Shown one piece after another: positions 1 to 8,184 of a DNA stretch of 44,694 nucleotides. The stretch covers positions 1 through 44,694 of the forward strand of contig JBLNBX010000046.1 in the NCBI GenBank assembly GCA_050260275.1. The letters are read 5' to 3'. Origin of the DNA: DATMXS01 sp050260275. Lineage in GTDB: Bacteria; Acidobacteriota; Terriglobia; Bryobacterales; Bryobacteraceae. A program made the translations under genes and the position numbers. Each line of letters opens with the position of its first letter. Position 1 is the first letter of the stretch. Below the pieces are notes generated by a model. It made no database searches. It was not told the origin of the DNA and was given only the letters and a program-made list of their open reading frames with translations.

Positions 1-18
1 TATCCGCCGGCGGACGTG

Positions 19-783
19 TCAGGCCGCGGGCAGGATGATGCGGAGCGTGACCTGCTCCGCTGACCGCTCCACCTCGACCCGCCCCCCGTGGCGGTCGATG
101 ATGCGGCGAGCCGACGCGAGCGCCATGCCGGGGCCGGCGGAGGGCGCGATCAGCGTGGGCGGAAACTCGATGCGGCCGGGAGGCGTAAGCTCGATGGCGA
201 CGCTCCCGTCGCAAGCACGGCACCGCAGACGCGTCGCACGGCGCGCATCCGCGGAGACGAACAGCACTAGCCGCCGGATAAGTTGCTCTATCTGTCCGAT
301 GTCGGCTTTAACCAGCGGCAGATCCTGCTCAAGGTCCAGGACGAGCCAAGCCGTATCTTCGGCCTGCCATCCGGTGAGGGCGTTCGAGATGACCTCCCTT
401 AGATCGACCGTACTGAGCCGTAAGGGCTCGGCATCTGGCGGCGTTACGGCATCGTCCAGGATCCACCTGGCATGCCTGATCTGCCGCTGTAGCGCGAGCA
501 GTTGCCTCCTGGACCGGGCGTCCGCAAGCGGGAGCGCCATGTCGAGGTAGTACGCGATCTCGCCTATCGATCGCAATGGTTTGCGCAGTTCGTGTACGAG
601 CTGCTGAACGGCATCGGCAGCATCGTCGACACGCGAGGCTGTTCCGGCCGCTTGTGCTTGGTGGTTGAACAACATGAATTTGGCCGCGTGTTGGATTATA
701 TCAGCCGCCGGGGACTCTGCAAGCGCTTTTATTTCGGGCATTTTGTTCTGTTTGCGGGATGCGCCCGCGTCTGGGGTTTTCAT
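19..783 (-). CDS. Orphan histidine kinase-like protein with degenerate ATP site
   Basis: A 254-residue soluble protein with the outline of a sensor histidine kinase. An H-box (HELRKPL, His64) lies in a predicted dimerisation helix around residues 58-112, followed by a HATPase-like region (about 125-254) ending in a G2-like stretch, GPGMALASARRIIDRHGG (217-234). No signal peptide, membrane segment, PAS/GAF domain or receiver is visible, so any input must be cytoplasmic. The N-box region (about 166-181) lacks the expected Asn and no D-x-G-x-G G1 box is seen, so autokinase activity is doubtful. The ATG at 783 is preferred over the ATG at 741 because GAGG precedes it at good spacing. The reading frame stays open upstream to 2043, but that part resembles no protein. 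No response regulator gene is adjacent. Family assignment is fairly sure; function is not. Confidence 0.72.
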   Translation of the reverse strand: MKTPDAGASRKQNKMPEIKALAESPAADIIQHAAKFMLFNHQAQAAGTASRVDDAADAVQQLVHELRKPLRSIGEIAYYLDMALPLADARSRRQLLALQRQIRHARWILDDAVTPPDAEPLRLSTVDLREVISNALTGWQAEDTAWLVLDLEQDLPLVKADIGQIEQLIRRLVLFVSADARRATRLRCRACDGSVAIELTPPGRIEFPPTLIAPSAGPGMALASARRIIDRHGGRVEVERSAEQVTLRIILPAA

Positions 784-984
784 CTGGGGCCTCAAACGGA
801 GTTTTGGGGCGGAAATGGCGCGATTGCGGGCGAAAAAAGCTTCCGCCGGAGGTGAACTCAGGTTAACCTTTAGGGGTGGACCCCGGCCGCCGCTGGAGAA
901 TACTCCTCTTGCGGTGGCCGCCGCATGTCGATAGAGTAGGGAAAAGCCTTTTTCTGATGGAGAATACAGCCCCCGACAACTTGC

Positions 985-1590
985 ATGTATCCAGGTAGAG
1001 GATTTCCACCCCGCAAGCCCAGAATCCGGGAGAACGTCAATGAAGCGATCCGTGCGCGTGAAGTGCGTGCGGTGTTTCCGGACGGCAAGGTAGAGATAAT
1101 GCCGACCCCCGCCGCAGTGCGGCGGGCCCGGGAAATGGGCCTTGATCTGATTCTGGTCGCTCCCACCGCCGAGCCGCCCGTCGCCAAGGCCATGGATTAC
1201 GGCCAGTGGCAGTACGAAACCAAGAAGAAGCAGCAGGAAGCCAAGCGCAAGCAGCACGTGATCCAGGTGAAGGAGGTGAAGTTCCGCCCCAACACAGACG
1301 ATCACGACTACGAGTTCAAAAAGAAGAACGCGATCCGCTTCCTTCAGGAGGGCAACCGGGTTAAGGCCGTGGTGCAGTTCCGCGGGCGCGAGATCGCGCA
1401 CGTGGATCTCGGCCAGAAGCTGCTCGTGCGTTTTGCTCAGGACCTGAGCCCGTACGGCTCCGTCGAAGGCCAACCGCGGTTGGAGGGGCGAAACTTCCAC
1501 GTGCTGATCAGCCCGGTGAAGAAGGACAAGGGCGAGAAGCAGAAACCCGCCGCGCAACCTGCCGGAACGGGCCCCGCACCGGCGCGGTGA
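985..1590 (+). CDS. infC: Translation initiation factor IF-3
   Basis: IF-3 binds the 30S subunit, prevents premature 50S joining and checks start-codon/initiator-tRNA pairing. The 201-residue product has the N-domain start RENVNEAIRAREVRAV (about 14-29), the linker with PVAKAMDYGQWQYETKKKQQ (about 69-88) and the C-domain with VKEVKFRPNTDDHDYEFKKK (about 95-114), then a short Lys/Pro/Ala tail beyond residue 180. Length is slightly above the usual 170-180 because of that tail. The ATG at 985 has no good Shine-Dalgarno (a GGAGA lies about 21 nt upstream). Since infC often uses a rare start codon, an ATA at 964 or the ATC at 1024 cannot be excluded. The usual partners rpmI and rplT do not follow. 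Confidence 0.95.
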   Translation: MYPGRGFPPRKPRIRENVNEAIRAREVRAVFPDGKVEIMPTPAAVRRAREMGLDLILVAPTAEPPVAKAMDYGQWQYETKKKQQEAKRKQHVIQVKEVKFRPNTDDHDYEFKKKNAIRFLQEGNRVKAVVQFRGREIAHVDLGQKLLVRFAQDLSPYGSVEGQPRLEGRNFHVLISPVKKDKGEKQKPAAQPAGTGPAPAR

Positions 1591-2158
1591 CGAACCGGCG
1601 TTCCTGCAACCTGGCAGTGTGGCGCACAGCAGCCCGAAGCTCCAGTGGGCGTCTGGGGCACTCCGGCCGGCAGCTTGCAGGCTCAAATTCAGAGCCAGGG
1701 CAGGGCGCGGGCCTTGCATGCACAGGCCTGTGTTGAGCTGAAGTTCCGCGAGTGATTCGAGCGCGCGCCTCTGCCGTGCCGCGGCCCTAAACGAGCTCAC
1801 GAGCAGCGCGCCGTTTACGCACACCTCCCGCAGAACGCGCATTTGCCGCGCGGGTTCAGGATCGCGCGGCACCCATGGTCTGGCTTGGCTGGAGATGTGA
1901 AGGGGAGTCGCTGACGCGCAACGTCCGATGGGCGACCGGGGGGTCGCCCGCGGACCTGGGGGTCCACCCCACAAAGCTGGTTTCCAGAGTTGTAGTTCCC
2001 AGATGCACGTGTGTGTTAGGGTGCGGCCGTTGCATAGGCTCAAATACTCGTCGGCGCCCGATGGGCGACTGGAGGGGTGTCCGAATCGTCCGGCCTTGCA
2101 CAGCTTCTTGTTGATGTGGGGCGGGCGCCCTCGCCCGCGCGGCGAGGGAATGAGCCCT
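1591..2158. other. 568-nt interval with no recognisable gene
   Basis: No protein family could be recognised in any frame between infC and the end of glgB. It holds adjoining short inverted repeats at 1930-1949 (GGGCGACC/GGTCGCCC) and 1952-1965 (GGACC/GGTCC). The 10-mer GATGGGCGAC occurs at about 1928 and again near 2060. A minus-strand frame stays open across it, but its translation is Arg/Ala/Pro-rich and looks like a GC-driven artefact. Confidence 0.5.
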
Positions 2159-4330
2159 TTACCGCTTCTTCTTGAACGCCACCACAGCGAGCGGCGGAAG
2201 CGTGATCACGATCGAGTACGGCCGGCCGTGCGTTGGTACTGCCTCTGCCGTCACCCCCCCGTAGTTGCCCATGTTGCTGCCGCCGAACATTTCGGAGTCC
2301 GTGTTGAACACCTCCGCGTAATGTCCGGGTTCTGGGACGCCGAAGCGATACCCCAGCCGGGGGACGGGAGTGAAGTTGCAGAAGAAGAGGACGAAATCGG
2401 AAGGATCCTGGGCGCGGCGCATCAGCCCGATGATGGAGTTGTCTACGTCGTTAATGTCGATCCACTCGAAGCCGCTCCAGTGGTAGTCGATCTCCCACAG
2501 CGCCGGTTCCGAGCGGTAGAAACGGTTCAACTCCCGGACGAGGATCTGCAGCTTGCGATGGTAGTCGAACTGGATCAGTTCCCACTTGATGCCGACGTTG
2601 CAATCCCACTCCTCGTACTGGCCGATTTCGCTGCCCATGAACAGGAGCTTCTTGCCCGGGTGGGCGTACATGTAGCAGAGGAAGGCGCGCGCATTGGCGA
2701 AACGCTGCCACTCGTCGCCGGGCATCTTGTCGAGCAGCGAGCGCTTCCCGTGCACAACCTCATCGTGAGAGATGGGGAGAACGAAATTCTCCGTGAAAGC
2801 GTACAGCATGCTGAACGTGATGAGGTTGTGGTGGTACTTGCGGTGGATGGGCTCATGCGAGAAGTAGTTCAGCATGTCGTGCATCCAGCCCATGTTCCAC
2901 TTGAACGTAAAGCCGAGTCCGCCGAGATAGACGGGACGCGAGACGCCCGGGAACGCGGTCGATTCTTCGGCCAGGGTGATCGCGCCAGGCTCCTTGTGGG
3001 CGAGTTCGTTGAAGCGGCGCAGGAAGTCGATCGCCTCCAGGTTCTCGTTTCCTCCGTAGACGTTCGGCACCCACTCGCCAGGCTTCCGCGAGTAGTCCAG
3101 ATACAGCATTGACGCCACCGCATCCACCCGCAGGCCATCGATGTGATACTTCTTCAGCCAGAACAGCCCGTTCGAGATGAGGAACGACCGCACTTCGTTC
3201 CGGCCGTAGTTGAAGATCATCGTGCCCCATTCGCGATGCTCGCCCTTGCGCGGGTCGGCGTGCTCGTAAAGAGCCGTGCCGTCGAAAAACGCGAGCCCGT
3301 GCGCGTCCTTGGGGAAATGGCCGGGCACCCAGTCGATGATCACGCCGATGCCGTTCTGATGGCACTGATCGACGAAGTACATGAAGTCGTCGGGGGTGCC
3401 GAAACGGGACGTCGGCGCGTAGTAGCCGATCACCTGATAGCCCCAGGAGCCGGAGAATGGATGCTCGTGCACGGGCAGCAGTTCGATGTGTGTGTAGCCC
3501 ATGCGCTTGGCATACTGCACGAGGCTGTCGGCGAGATCGCGGTAAGTCAGCGTTGTGTTAAACGGGCCGCGCAACCAGCTTTCGAGGTGAACCTCGTACA
3601 CGGAGAACGGCCGCCTTAGCAGGTCGGTGCGGCTGCGCTCTTCCATCCACTCCTGGTCGTGCCACTCATAGGAGTCGACGTCCCAGATGAGCGATGCCGA
3701 TTTCGGCGGCGTCTCGCAGAAGAATGCGTAAGGGTCGGCTTTCATCTGCTGATAGCCGTTGAAGCGGGAGCGCACGAAGTACTTATAGGGCGTACCGGGC
3801 TTGAGGCCCGGAATAAACAACTCCCAGACGCCGGTGTGCCGCATGCGCATCGGGTGCCGGCGCGTATCCCAATCGTTGAAGTCCCCGACGACCGTGACGA
3901 CCTCGGCATTGGGCGCCCACACCGCGAAGCGGACGCCCGGAACGCCATCGAGCGTCATCATGTGCGCGCCGAGAGAGCGATAGCTTTCGTAGTGGGTGCC
4001 CTCGGAGAGGAGGTGCAGCTCGAAATCCGTGAGCAGCAGCGGGAAGCGGTACGGGTCTTCGATCTCGATGACGTCGCCCTGCCAGGTCTTGGCGCGCAAG
4101 CGGTAAGGCCGCATGTCGCCCTCTAGCGACGCCGAGAAGAAGCCTGCCTGGTGGCGCTTTATCATGCGCACCGGCGCTCCGTCCACCAAAACGTCCACCT
4201 CAGAGGCTTGCGGCAGAAAGGCCCGAACCTCCCAGCCGTTCTTTTTCCGGTCGACTACGTGCGGCCCCAGGACTCGGAAAGGGTCCCCATGATACCCGCC
4301 CACGATTGCATCTATCTCTTCGCGCGTCAT
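2159..4330 (-). CDS. glgB: 1,4-alpha-glucan branching enzyme (GH13)
   Basis: Forms alpha-1,6 branches in glycogen by cutting an alpha-1,4 chain and transferring it. The 723-residue protein has the long bacterial layout: an N1 module (about 15-105), a CBM48 module (about 125-215; VRFAVWAPNAEVVTVVGDFN), the GH13 barrel (about 245-600) and an all-beta C-domain. Catalytic blocks are intact: LRVDAVASMLY with nucleophile Asp403, LAEES with the acid/base Glu at 455/456, and LPISHDEVVHG with Asp523. The ATG at 4330 (MTREEIDAI) is chosen because residues encoded further upstream, to 4399, do not resemble the family; GGA sits at about -8. No glgA, glgC or glgP is nearby, so this is a standalone glgB, divergent from the deaminase gene. 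Confidence 0.96.
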   Translation of the reverse strand: MTREEIDAIVGGYHGDPFRVLGPHVVDRKKNGWEVRAFLPQASEVDVLVDGAPVRMIKRHQAGFFSASLEGDMRPYRLRAKTWQGDVIEIEDPYRFPLLLTDFELHLLSEGTHYESYRSLGAHMMTLDGVPGVRFAVWAPNAEVVTVVGDFNDWDTRRHPMRMRHTGVWELFIPGLKPGTPYKYFVRSRFNGYQQMKADPYAFFCETPPKSASLIWDVDSYEWHDQEWMEERSRTDLLRRPFSVYEVHLESWLRGPFNTTLTYRDLADSLVQYAKRMGYTHIELLPVHEHPFSGSWGYQVIGYYAPTSRFGTPDDFMYFVDQCHQNGIGVIIDWVPGHFPKDAHGLAFFDGTALYEHADPRKGEHREWGTMIFNYGRNEVRSFLISNGLFWLKKYHIDGLRVDAVASMLYLDYSRKPGEWVPNVYGGNENLEAIDFLRRFNELAHKEPGAITLAEESTAFPGVSRPVYLGGLGFTFKWNMGWMHDMLNYFSHEPIHRKYHHNLITFSMLYAFTENFVLPISHDEVVHGKRSLLDKMPGDEWQRFANARAFLCYMYAHPGKKLLFMGSEIGQYEEWDCNVGIKWELIQFDYHRKLQILVRELNRFYRSEPALWEIDYHWSGFEWIDINDVDNSIIGLMRRAQDPSDFVLFFCNFTPVPRLGYRFGVPEPGHYAEVFNTDSEMFGGSNMGNYGGVTAEAVPTHGRPYSIVITLPPLAVVAFKKKR

Positions 4331-4384
4331 CGCTATCCGTAAGCCGCTGTGGCGGCGGTGAGGCTGCTTCTGTCTCGTTCTATT

Positions 4385-5308
4385 ATGGCAACGATGCACT
4401 CAACCATGCCGGGAGCCGAGCTGCATTTGCATCTCGAGGGCTCGCTCGAGCCTGCAACACTATGTGAACTGGACCCCACGGTGACTCCGGAGGAAGTATC
4501 CCGGCGCTACAGGTATCGCGACTTTCCGCAGTTTATCGAGAGTTACTTGTGGGTTATCGAGCGCCTGAGGCGGCCCCAGGACTATGCGCTGGCCGCGCGG
4601 AGGCTGCTCGAGCGCCTCGAGCGCGAGGGTACCCGGTACGCCGAAATCACGCTCTCGGCGGCGGTGATCATGTGGCGCGGGCAGGACCTCGACGCGACGT
4701 TCGAAGCGATCCTGGCCGAATGCGAGGAGTCGCCCGTCGAGACGCACTGGATCATGGACAGCGTCCGGCAGTGGGGCGCGGAGTGGGCCCAGCGCACGGC
4801 CGAGACGGCGGCACGCTATGCCGGAAAAGGCGTGGTAGGCTTCGGGATCGGAGGCAACGAGCAACTCGGTCCGGTGGAGTGGTTCGACGGGGTCTTCCGC
4901 TACGCGCGCGACCACGGGCTGCGGCTCACCATCCACGCGGGAGAAACCGCGGGTCCGGAATCGGTGAGAAACGCCCTGCGGCTGGGGGCGGAGCGCATCG
5001 GCCATGGTATCCGTGCCGTGGACGACCCCGAACTGATGGCGGAGCTGCGCGAACGCCGCATACCCCTCGAGATCTGCATTTCGAGCAACGTAGCCACGGG
5101 CGCGGTGGCGCGTCTGGAGGACCATCCGGTGCGGCGCATCTTCGACGCCGGCGTGCCGGTCGTTCTGGGGACCGACGATCCGGCCATGTTCCACACGTCG
5201 CTCGCGCGGGAGTTCGAACTGGTGCGCAGCCACTTCGGATTCACCGGGGAGGAACTCCGGAGCATCGCGCGGAACGCGTGGGACTATCGCTTCTCCAAAG
5301 GCGCGTGA
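4385..5308 (+). CDS. add: Adenosine deaminase-family amidohydrolase
   Basis: Likely hydrolyses the amino group of adenosine or a related 6-aminopurine nucleoside. About 307 residues with the family blocks in order: metal-binding HLHLEGS (His14, His16), GFGIGGNE, HAGE (metal His and catalytic Glu), RIGHGIRA, the SSN substrate block (CISSNVATG) and GTDDPAMF with the metal Asp. A little shorter than typical adenosine deaminases (about 330-340), so 6-aminodeoxyfutalosine deaminase of the alternative menaquinone pathway, or adenine deaminase, is possible; motifs alone do not decide. The start is uncertain: ATG at 4385, 4394 and 4406 and GTG at 4349 all lack a clear Shine-Dalgarno. Divergent from glgB across a short spacer. 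Confidence 0.88.
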   Translation: MATMHSTMPGAELHLHLEGSLEPATLCELDPTVTPEEVSRRYRYRDFPQFIESYLWVIERLRRPQDYALAARRLLERLEREGTRYAEITLSAAVIMWRGQDLDATFEAILAECEESPVETHWIMDSVRQWGAEWAQRTAETAARYAGKGVVGFGIGGNEQLGPVEWFDGVFRYARDHGLRLTIHAGETAGPESVRNALRLGAERIGHGIRAVDDPELMAELRERRIPLEICISSNVATGAVARLEDHPVRRIFDAGVPVVLGTDDPAMFHTSLAREFELVRSHFGFTGEELRSIARNAWDYRFSKGA

Positions 5309-5319
5309 TGGCAGCCACC

Positions 5320-5332
5320 GCGGCCGGGCCGC
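5320..5332. terminator. Possible hairpin between convergent genes
   Basis: GCGGC-cgg-GCCGC lies in the 52-nt gap between the convergent add and methyltransferase-like genes. There is no U-tract on either side, so it is a weak candidate for a bidirectional terminator. Confidence 0.3.
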
Positions 5333-5360
5333 TCGCGGCCTCTCCCGTCACCGGAAGGCT

Positions 5361-6035
5361 TCAGCGCCGGACGATGACCTCGCGCAGCGAATCGCGGCTC
5401 AGGAAAAACTTGACGCTCTCGAACTCCTGAAAGAGCTTCTCTACCGCACGGTTGCTGAACAGTTGAGCGGGCTCGCGGAAACCGCGGTCGGTGAGCAGCA
5501 GCGTGCCGGCGTCGCCGATGCGGTACTGCGAGACGGCGACTGCGCCACCCTGCGTCTCCGCGTGGAAAAGCGCGAACAGGTACGCTCCCGGCTTGACCAC
5601 GGCGGTGAGGCGCTCCATCACCCTGTCGAGCAGCGGCGGAGCCAGGAACTCGAGGACGTCCCAAAGCAGTACGCCATCGAAGCTTTGCTCGGGGAAATTG
5701 AAGTTCTCATCGAGAAAGCGCTGCTGAGCTTCGGGGTCGAGCTGGCGCTCGTAGAAATCGCCTCCGGAGAAAGCGAGGTCGAGGGTCGCGACAAGGTCCT
5801 CGGAGTACAGCCGGTGGCCTAGCTCCGTGATGAACCCGACGTTGGCCTGGGACACTCCCGACAGATCGAGCAGGTTCAGCCCGGTTTCGCCGCGAATATG
5901 CGCGAAGAACTGCTCCAGACCATTGCTGCGGCGGGCGCGGGGAGCTTCGGGCGGGCCTGAAGTCGCCGCAGCGGCCGGCGAAGGACCGGTGACTCCGCCG
6001 GCCTGCCGTGATCGCTTCCAGCGGTCGAGAAACAA
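5361..6035 (-). CDS. Class I SAM-dependent methyltransferase-like protein
   Basis: A 224-residue protein with an Ala/Pro/Ser-rich N-terminus (about 1-38) followed by a Rossmann-like fold. Motif I is NLLDLSG with a following loop, and SFDGVLLWDVLEFL matches the 'FD.V...dvLeHl' stretch of class I methyltransferases. The expected central Gly-rich G-x-G-x-G is reduced to DLSGVSQANVG, so SAM binding should not be assumed. The start is the TTG at 6035, 12 nt after the bactofilin stop, with GGAG next to it. The two genes are almost certainly one transcript, suggesting a role at the envelope or cytoskeleton. Substrate unknown. Confidence 0.68.
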   Translation of the reverse strand: MFLDRWKRSRQAGGVTGPSPAAAATSGPPEAPRARRSNGLEQFFAHIRGETGLNLLDLSGVSQANVGFITELGHRLYSEDLVATLDLAFSGGDFYERQLDPEAQQRFLDENFNFPEQSFDGVLLWDVLEFLAPPLLDRVMERLTAVVKPGAYLFALFHAETQGGAVAVSQYRIGDAGTLLLTDRGFREPAQLFSNRAVEKLFQEFESVKFFLSRDSLREVIVRR

Positions 6036-6047
6036 CTCCGAACTGCC

Positions 6048-6596
6048 TCAGCGCCGATTTTCGCCGGCGACGGCCGCCTGGACCGGAGCCGCGGCCTGCT
6101 CCTTGGTCTGCTTCGCCTGCGGCGCGGGCTTCTGAGCGTCGGCGGAGCGCACGATATCGATGCTGCCCTTAAAATACGCGCCGTCTTCGATGATGATGCC
6201 GCCTGTCTTGATGTCGCCGACGAGCTTCGCGTCCTTGCGGATGTCGATCTTTTCCGCTGCTTCGACGTTTCCGTTCACCGCGCCAAGCACGATCACCTCG
6301 CGGGCGCGAATGCCCGCAGTGAGCCGGGCGTGCGGCCCGATGGTGAGGCGATGCTCCGGCACCTCCACGGTTCCCTCGATTTCCCCATCGAGCCAGAGGT
6401 CCTCGCGGCTGAGGATCTGGCCCTTTATGATCACGGACTTGCCGATGGCCGCGACGCCCCGCGGCGGTTCTACTGCCGGCGGCTTCACGGGAGCGCTCAC
6501 GACCGGGGCGGACTCCACTCTGGTATCAATTGATGAAGGCATCGGCGGTGCAGCCGGCCTCGGCGTGGGCTCTTCTTCCCGTCTCTTGTTCCACAT
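6048..6596 (-). CDS. Bactofilin (polymer-forming cytoskeletal protein)
   Basis: Bactofilins self-assemble into nucleotide-independent filaments that help place cell-wall enzymes. The 182-residue product has a Pro-rich N-terminal tail (1-45), the bactofilin beta-helix core (about 48-150) and an Ala/Lys/Gln-rich C-terminal tail. The core begins AIGKSVIIKGQILSREDL and includes GEIEGTVEVPEHRLTIGPHA and LVGDIKTGGIIIEDGAYFKG, with the six-residue beta-turn spacing of the family. A strong TAGGAGAG lies 7 nt before the ATG. It is the first gene of a two-gene unit with the methyltransferase-like gene. Other wall genes in the window (mltD, murJ) are not adjacent. Confidence 0.93.
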   Translation of the reverse strand: MWNKRREEEPTPRPAAPPMPSSIDTRVESAPVVSAPVKPPAVEPPRGVAAIGKSVIIKGQILSREDLWLDGEIEGTVEVPEHRLTIGPHARLTAGIRAREVIVLGAVNGNVEAAEKIDIRKDAKLVGDIKTGGIIIEDGAYFKGSIDIVRSADAQKPAPQAKQTKEQAAAPVQAAVAGENRR

Positions 6597-6753
6597 TCCA
6601 GAACTCTCCTAGTACGGATGATCTTTAATACTATAGACCCTGCCCGCACAGCGCAAGGCTGAATCCCACACGCGGGTGCGAGGTCGCGATGGCATAATTG
6701 AGGGTTCCGCGCGGAGTAATCCGGGTGTATCCTCGGCGCGTAACTTCGAAACC

Positions 6754-7848
6754 GTGCGAATTGCGACCACTCTCCTGTTCATGGCGCTCACGGCCGCGGG
6801 AAACCTGCCCGCCGCCGATCGGCTGGCGCTGGAGTACTTCTATGACAAGGACGAGTCCGCGCTGTCGCTATATGGCCTGGGCTTCGCAGACGACCGGCGC
6901 GGCATGGCGGGGGGCGTTCTAACCGAAAACGGGCGCACGAGAGGCGCGGCCCTGGTCACGAGCGACGGCGGGCGCTCCTGGGCGCTTCACGATCTGCCCG
7001 CCCCGGCTGCGTGGCTCTACGTGGACGCCCGCTCGGCGTGGTTCGGTGATGGCGACCGGGTCTGGCGCAGCTCGGACTTCGGGAGCTCATGGGTGCGCGC
7101 GCGGGATCTCGCGCGGATTTCCCGCGTTTACTTCGCGGATGCCCAGCGCGGCTGGGCGATTGGCTGGCGCGACACCGTGTTCGCCACCTCGGACGGGGGA
7201 GAGCACTGGAGAGCGGTGGACACAGGGACCGACAAGTCGCGGCGGGATGCGATCAGCTACGCCGATATGGTGTTCATCGACGGCCAGCACGGGCTGATAG
7301 CGGGCGGCACCCGTCCCGCGCGGCGCAGCTCCCGTCTCCCGGACTGGATGGACCCCGCGGCCGCCCCGCGCGAGACGCCCTCGGTCATCGTCTTGCTCCA
7401 GACTGGCGATGGCGGCAACACCTGGACGCAGTCGAAAGCATCCGTTTTCGGGTACGTTTCACGGATCAGCGCGGCGCCCGACGGAACCGGCCTGGCCTTA
7501 ATTGAGTTCACAGGCAGGTTCTCGTACCCGTCCGAGGTGCACGCGCTGAATCTGAAAACGGGCGCCAGCGTTCGCGCGTTCCGGCGCGAGGACCGCGCGG
7601 TCACCGATGTCGCGCTCGCGAACGGCACGGCCTGGCTGGTCGCAGTCGAGCCGCCCGGGCAGATGCTACAGGCGCCCATCCCGGGCAAACTCAAGCTGCT
7701 GCGCAGCACGGACCTGTCGAAGTGGACCGAAATCGAAGCCGACTACCGCGCGGTGGCCACCCGCGCAGTCTGCGCCTGGGGCGCGGGCCGGCTGTGGGTG
7801 GCGACGGACACAGGTATGCTGCTAGCCGTGCGGCCCGGGGCGGAGTAA
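6754..7848 (+). CDS. Exported Asp-box beta-propeller (YCF48/BNR-like)
   Basis: About 364 residues. The GTG at 6754 gives a plausible signal peptide (VRIATTLLFMALTAAGNLPAA); codons further upstream to 6676 look non-coding. The mature part carries repeated Asp boxes (S/T-x-D-x-G-x-x-W): TSDGGRSW, SSDFGSSW, TSDGGEHW and TGDGGNTW, as in sialidase-like/YCF48 seven-bladed propellers. YCF48 proper assists photosystem II assembly, but heterotrophic Acidobacteriota carry many such propellers of unknown role, so the name says only fold. No sialidase catalytic Arg triad or Tyr/Glu pair could be identified. Probably periplasmic or secreted. It faces away from the bactofilin gene across a short divergent promoter region. 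Confidence 0.75.
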   Translation: MRIATTLLFMALTAAGNLPAADRLALEYFYDKDESALSLYGLGFADDRRGMAGGVLTENGRTRGAALVTSDGGRSWALHDLPAPAAWLYVDARSAWFGDGDRVWRSSDFGSSWVRARDLARISRVYFADAQRGWAIGWRDTVFATSDGGEHWRAVDTGTDKSRRDAISYADMVFIDGQHGLIAGGTRPARRSSRLPDWMDPAAAPRETPSVIVLLQTGDGGNTWTQSKASVFGYVSRISAAPDGTGLALIEFTGRFSYPSEVHALNLKTGASVRAFRREDRAVTDVALANGTAWLVAVEPPGQMLQAPIPGKLKLLRSTDLSKWTEIEADYRAVATRAVCAWGAGRLWVATDTGMLLAVRPGAE

Positions 7849-8184
7849 CAATTCAAGCAAGCCCTGTTCTAAGTACGGCAACAAATACCCGCTCTTATGG
7901 TTTTTCCACAAAATTCGCACTGTAATATCTCTCTAAACGTAAGCTGCTGAACAGGTAATAAGCTGCGGATAACCAGGCTGGACAGCACTCGGTTTTTGTT
8001 GACTCCGAGTAGAATCCGGGGCATGATGAAGTTGGTTCCAAGAGGTTCGCTGGAATCAGCGAGCCCCGCCGGAAGTCGTCGATCGGGAACGATGATCCGC
8101 TGCCTGGTACTTGAATAAAGACCCTGTGGCGGGGAGCGAACGATTTGAAGTTTCCGGCGGAGGTAAGCCTCTTGGCGGACAATC
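7849..8184. other. Protein-free 5' flank of the structured RNA region
   Basis: The first part (7850-7990) is AT-richer than its surroundings and could carry a promoter, though no clear -35/-10 pair stands out. From about 8040 stem-loops begin: TCGCTG-gaat-CAGCGA (8047-8062) and a two-step hairpin at 8153-8179 (TCCG/CGGA enclosing GAGG-taag-CCTC). No coding frame here resembles a protein. Confidence 0.5.

Noticed and set aside
784..2043. A long minus-strand open frame continuing upstream of the kinase gene, across infC and the gap
   Set aside because: Its translation is Arg/Leu/Pro-rich, is antisense to infC for much of its length, and matches nothing; the kinase has a good ribosome-binding site at 783.
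1928..3112. A 394-codon plus-strand frame opposite glgB
   Set aside because: Antisense shadow of a clearly real branching enzyme gene; composition is typical of mirrored GC-rich codons.
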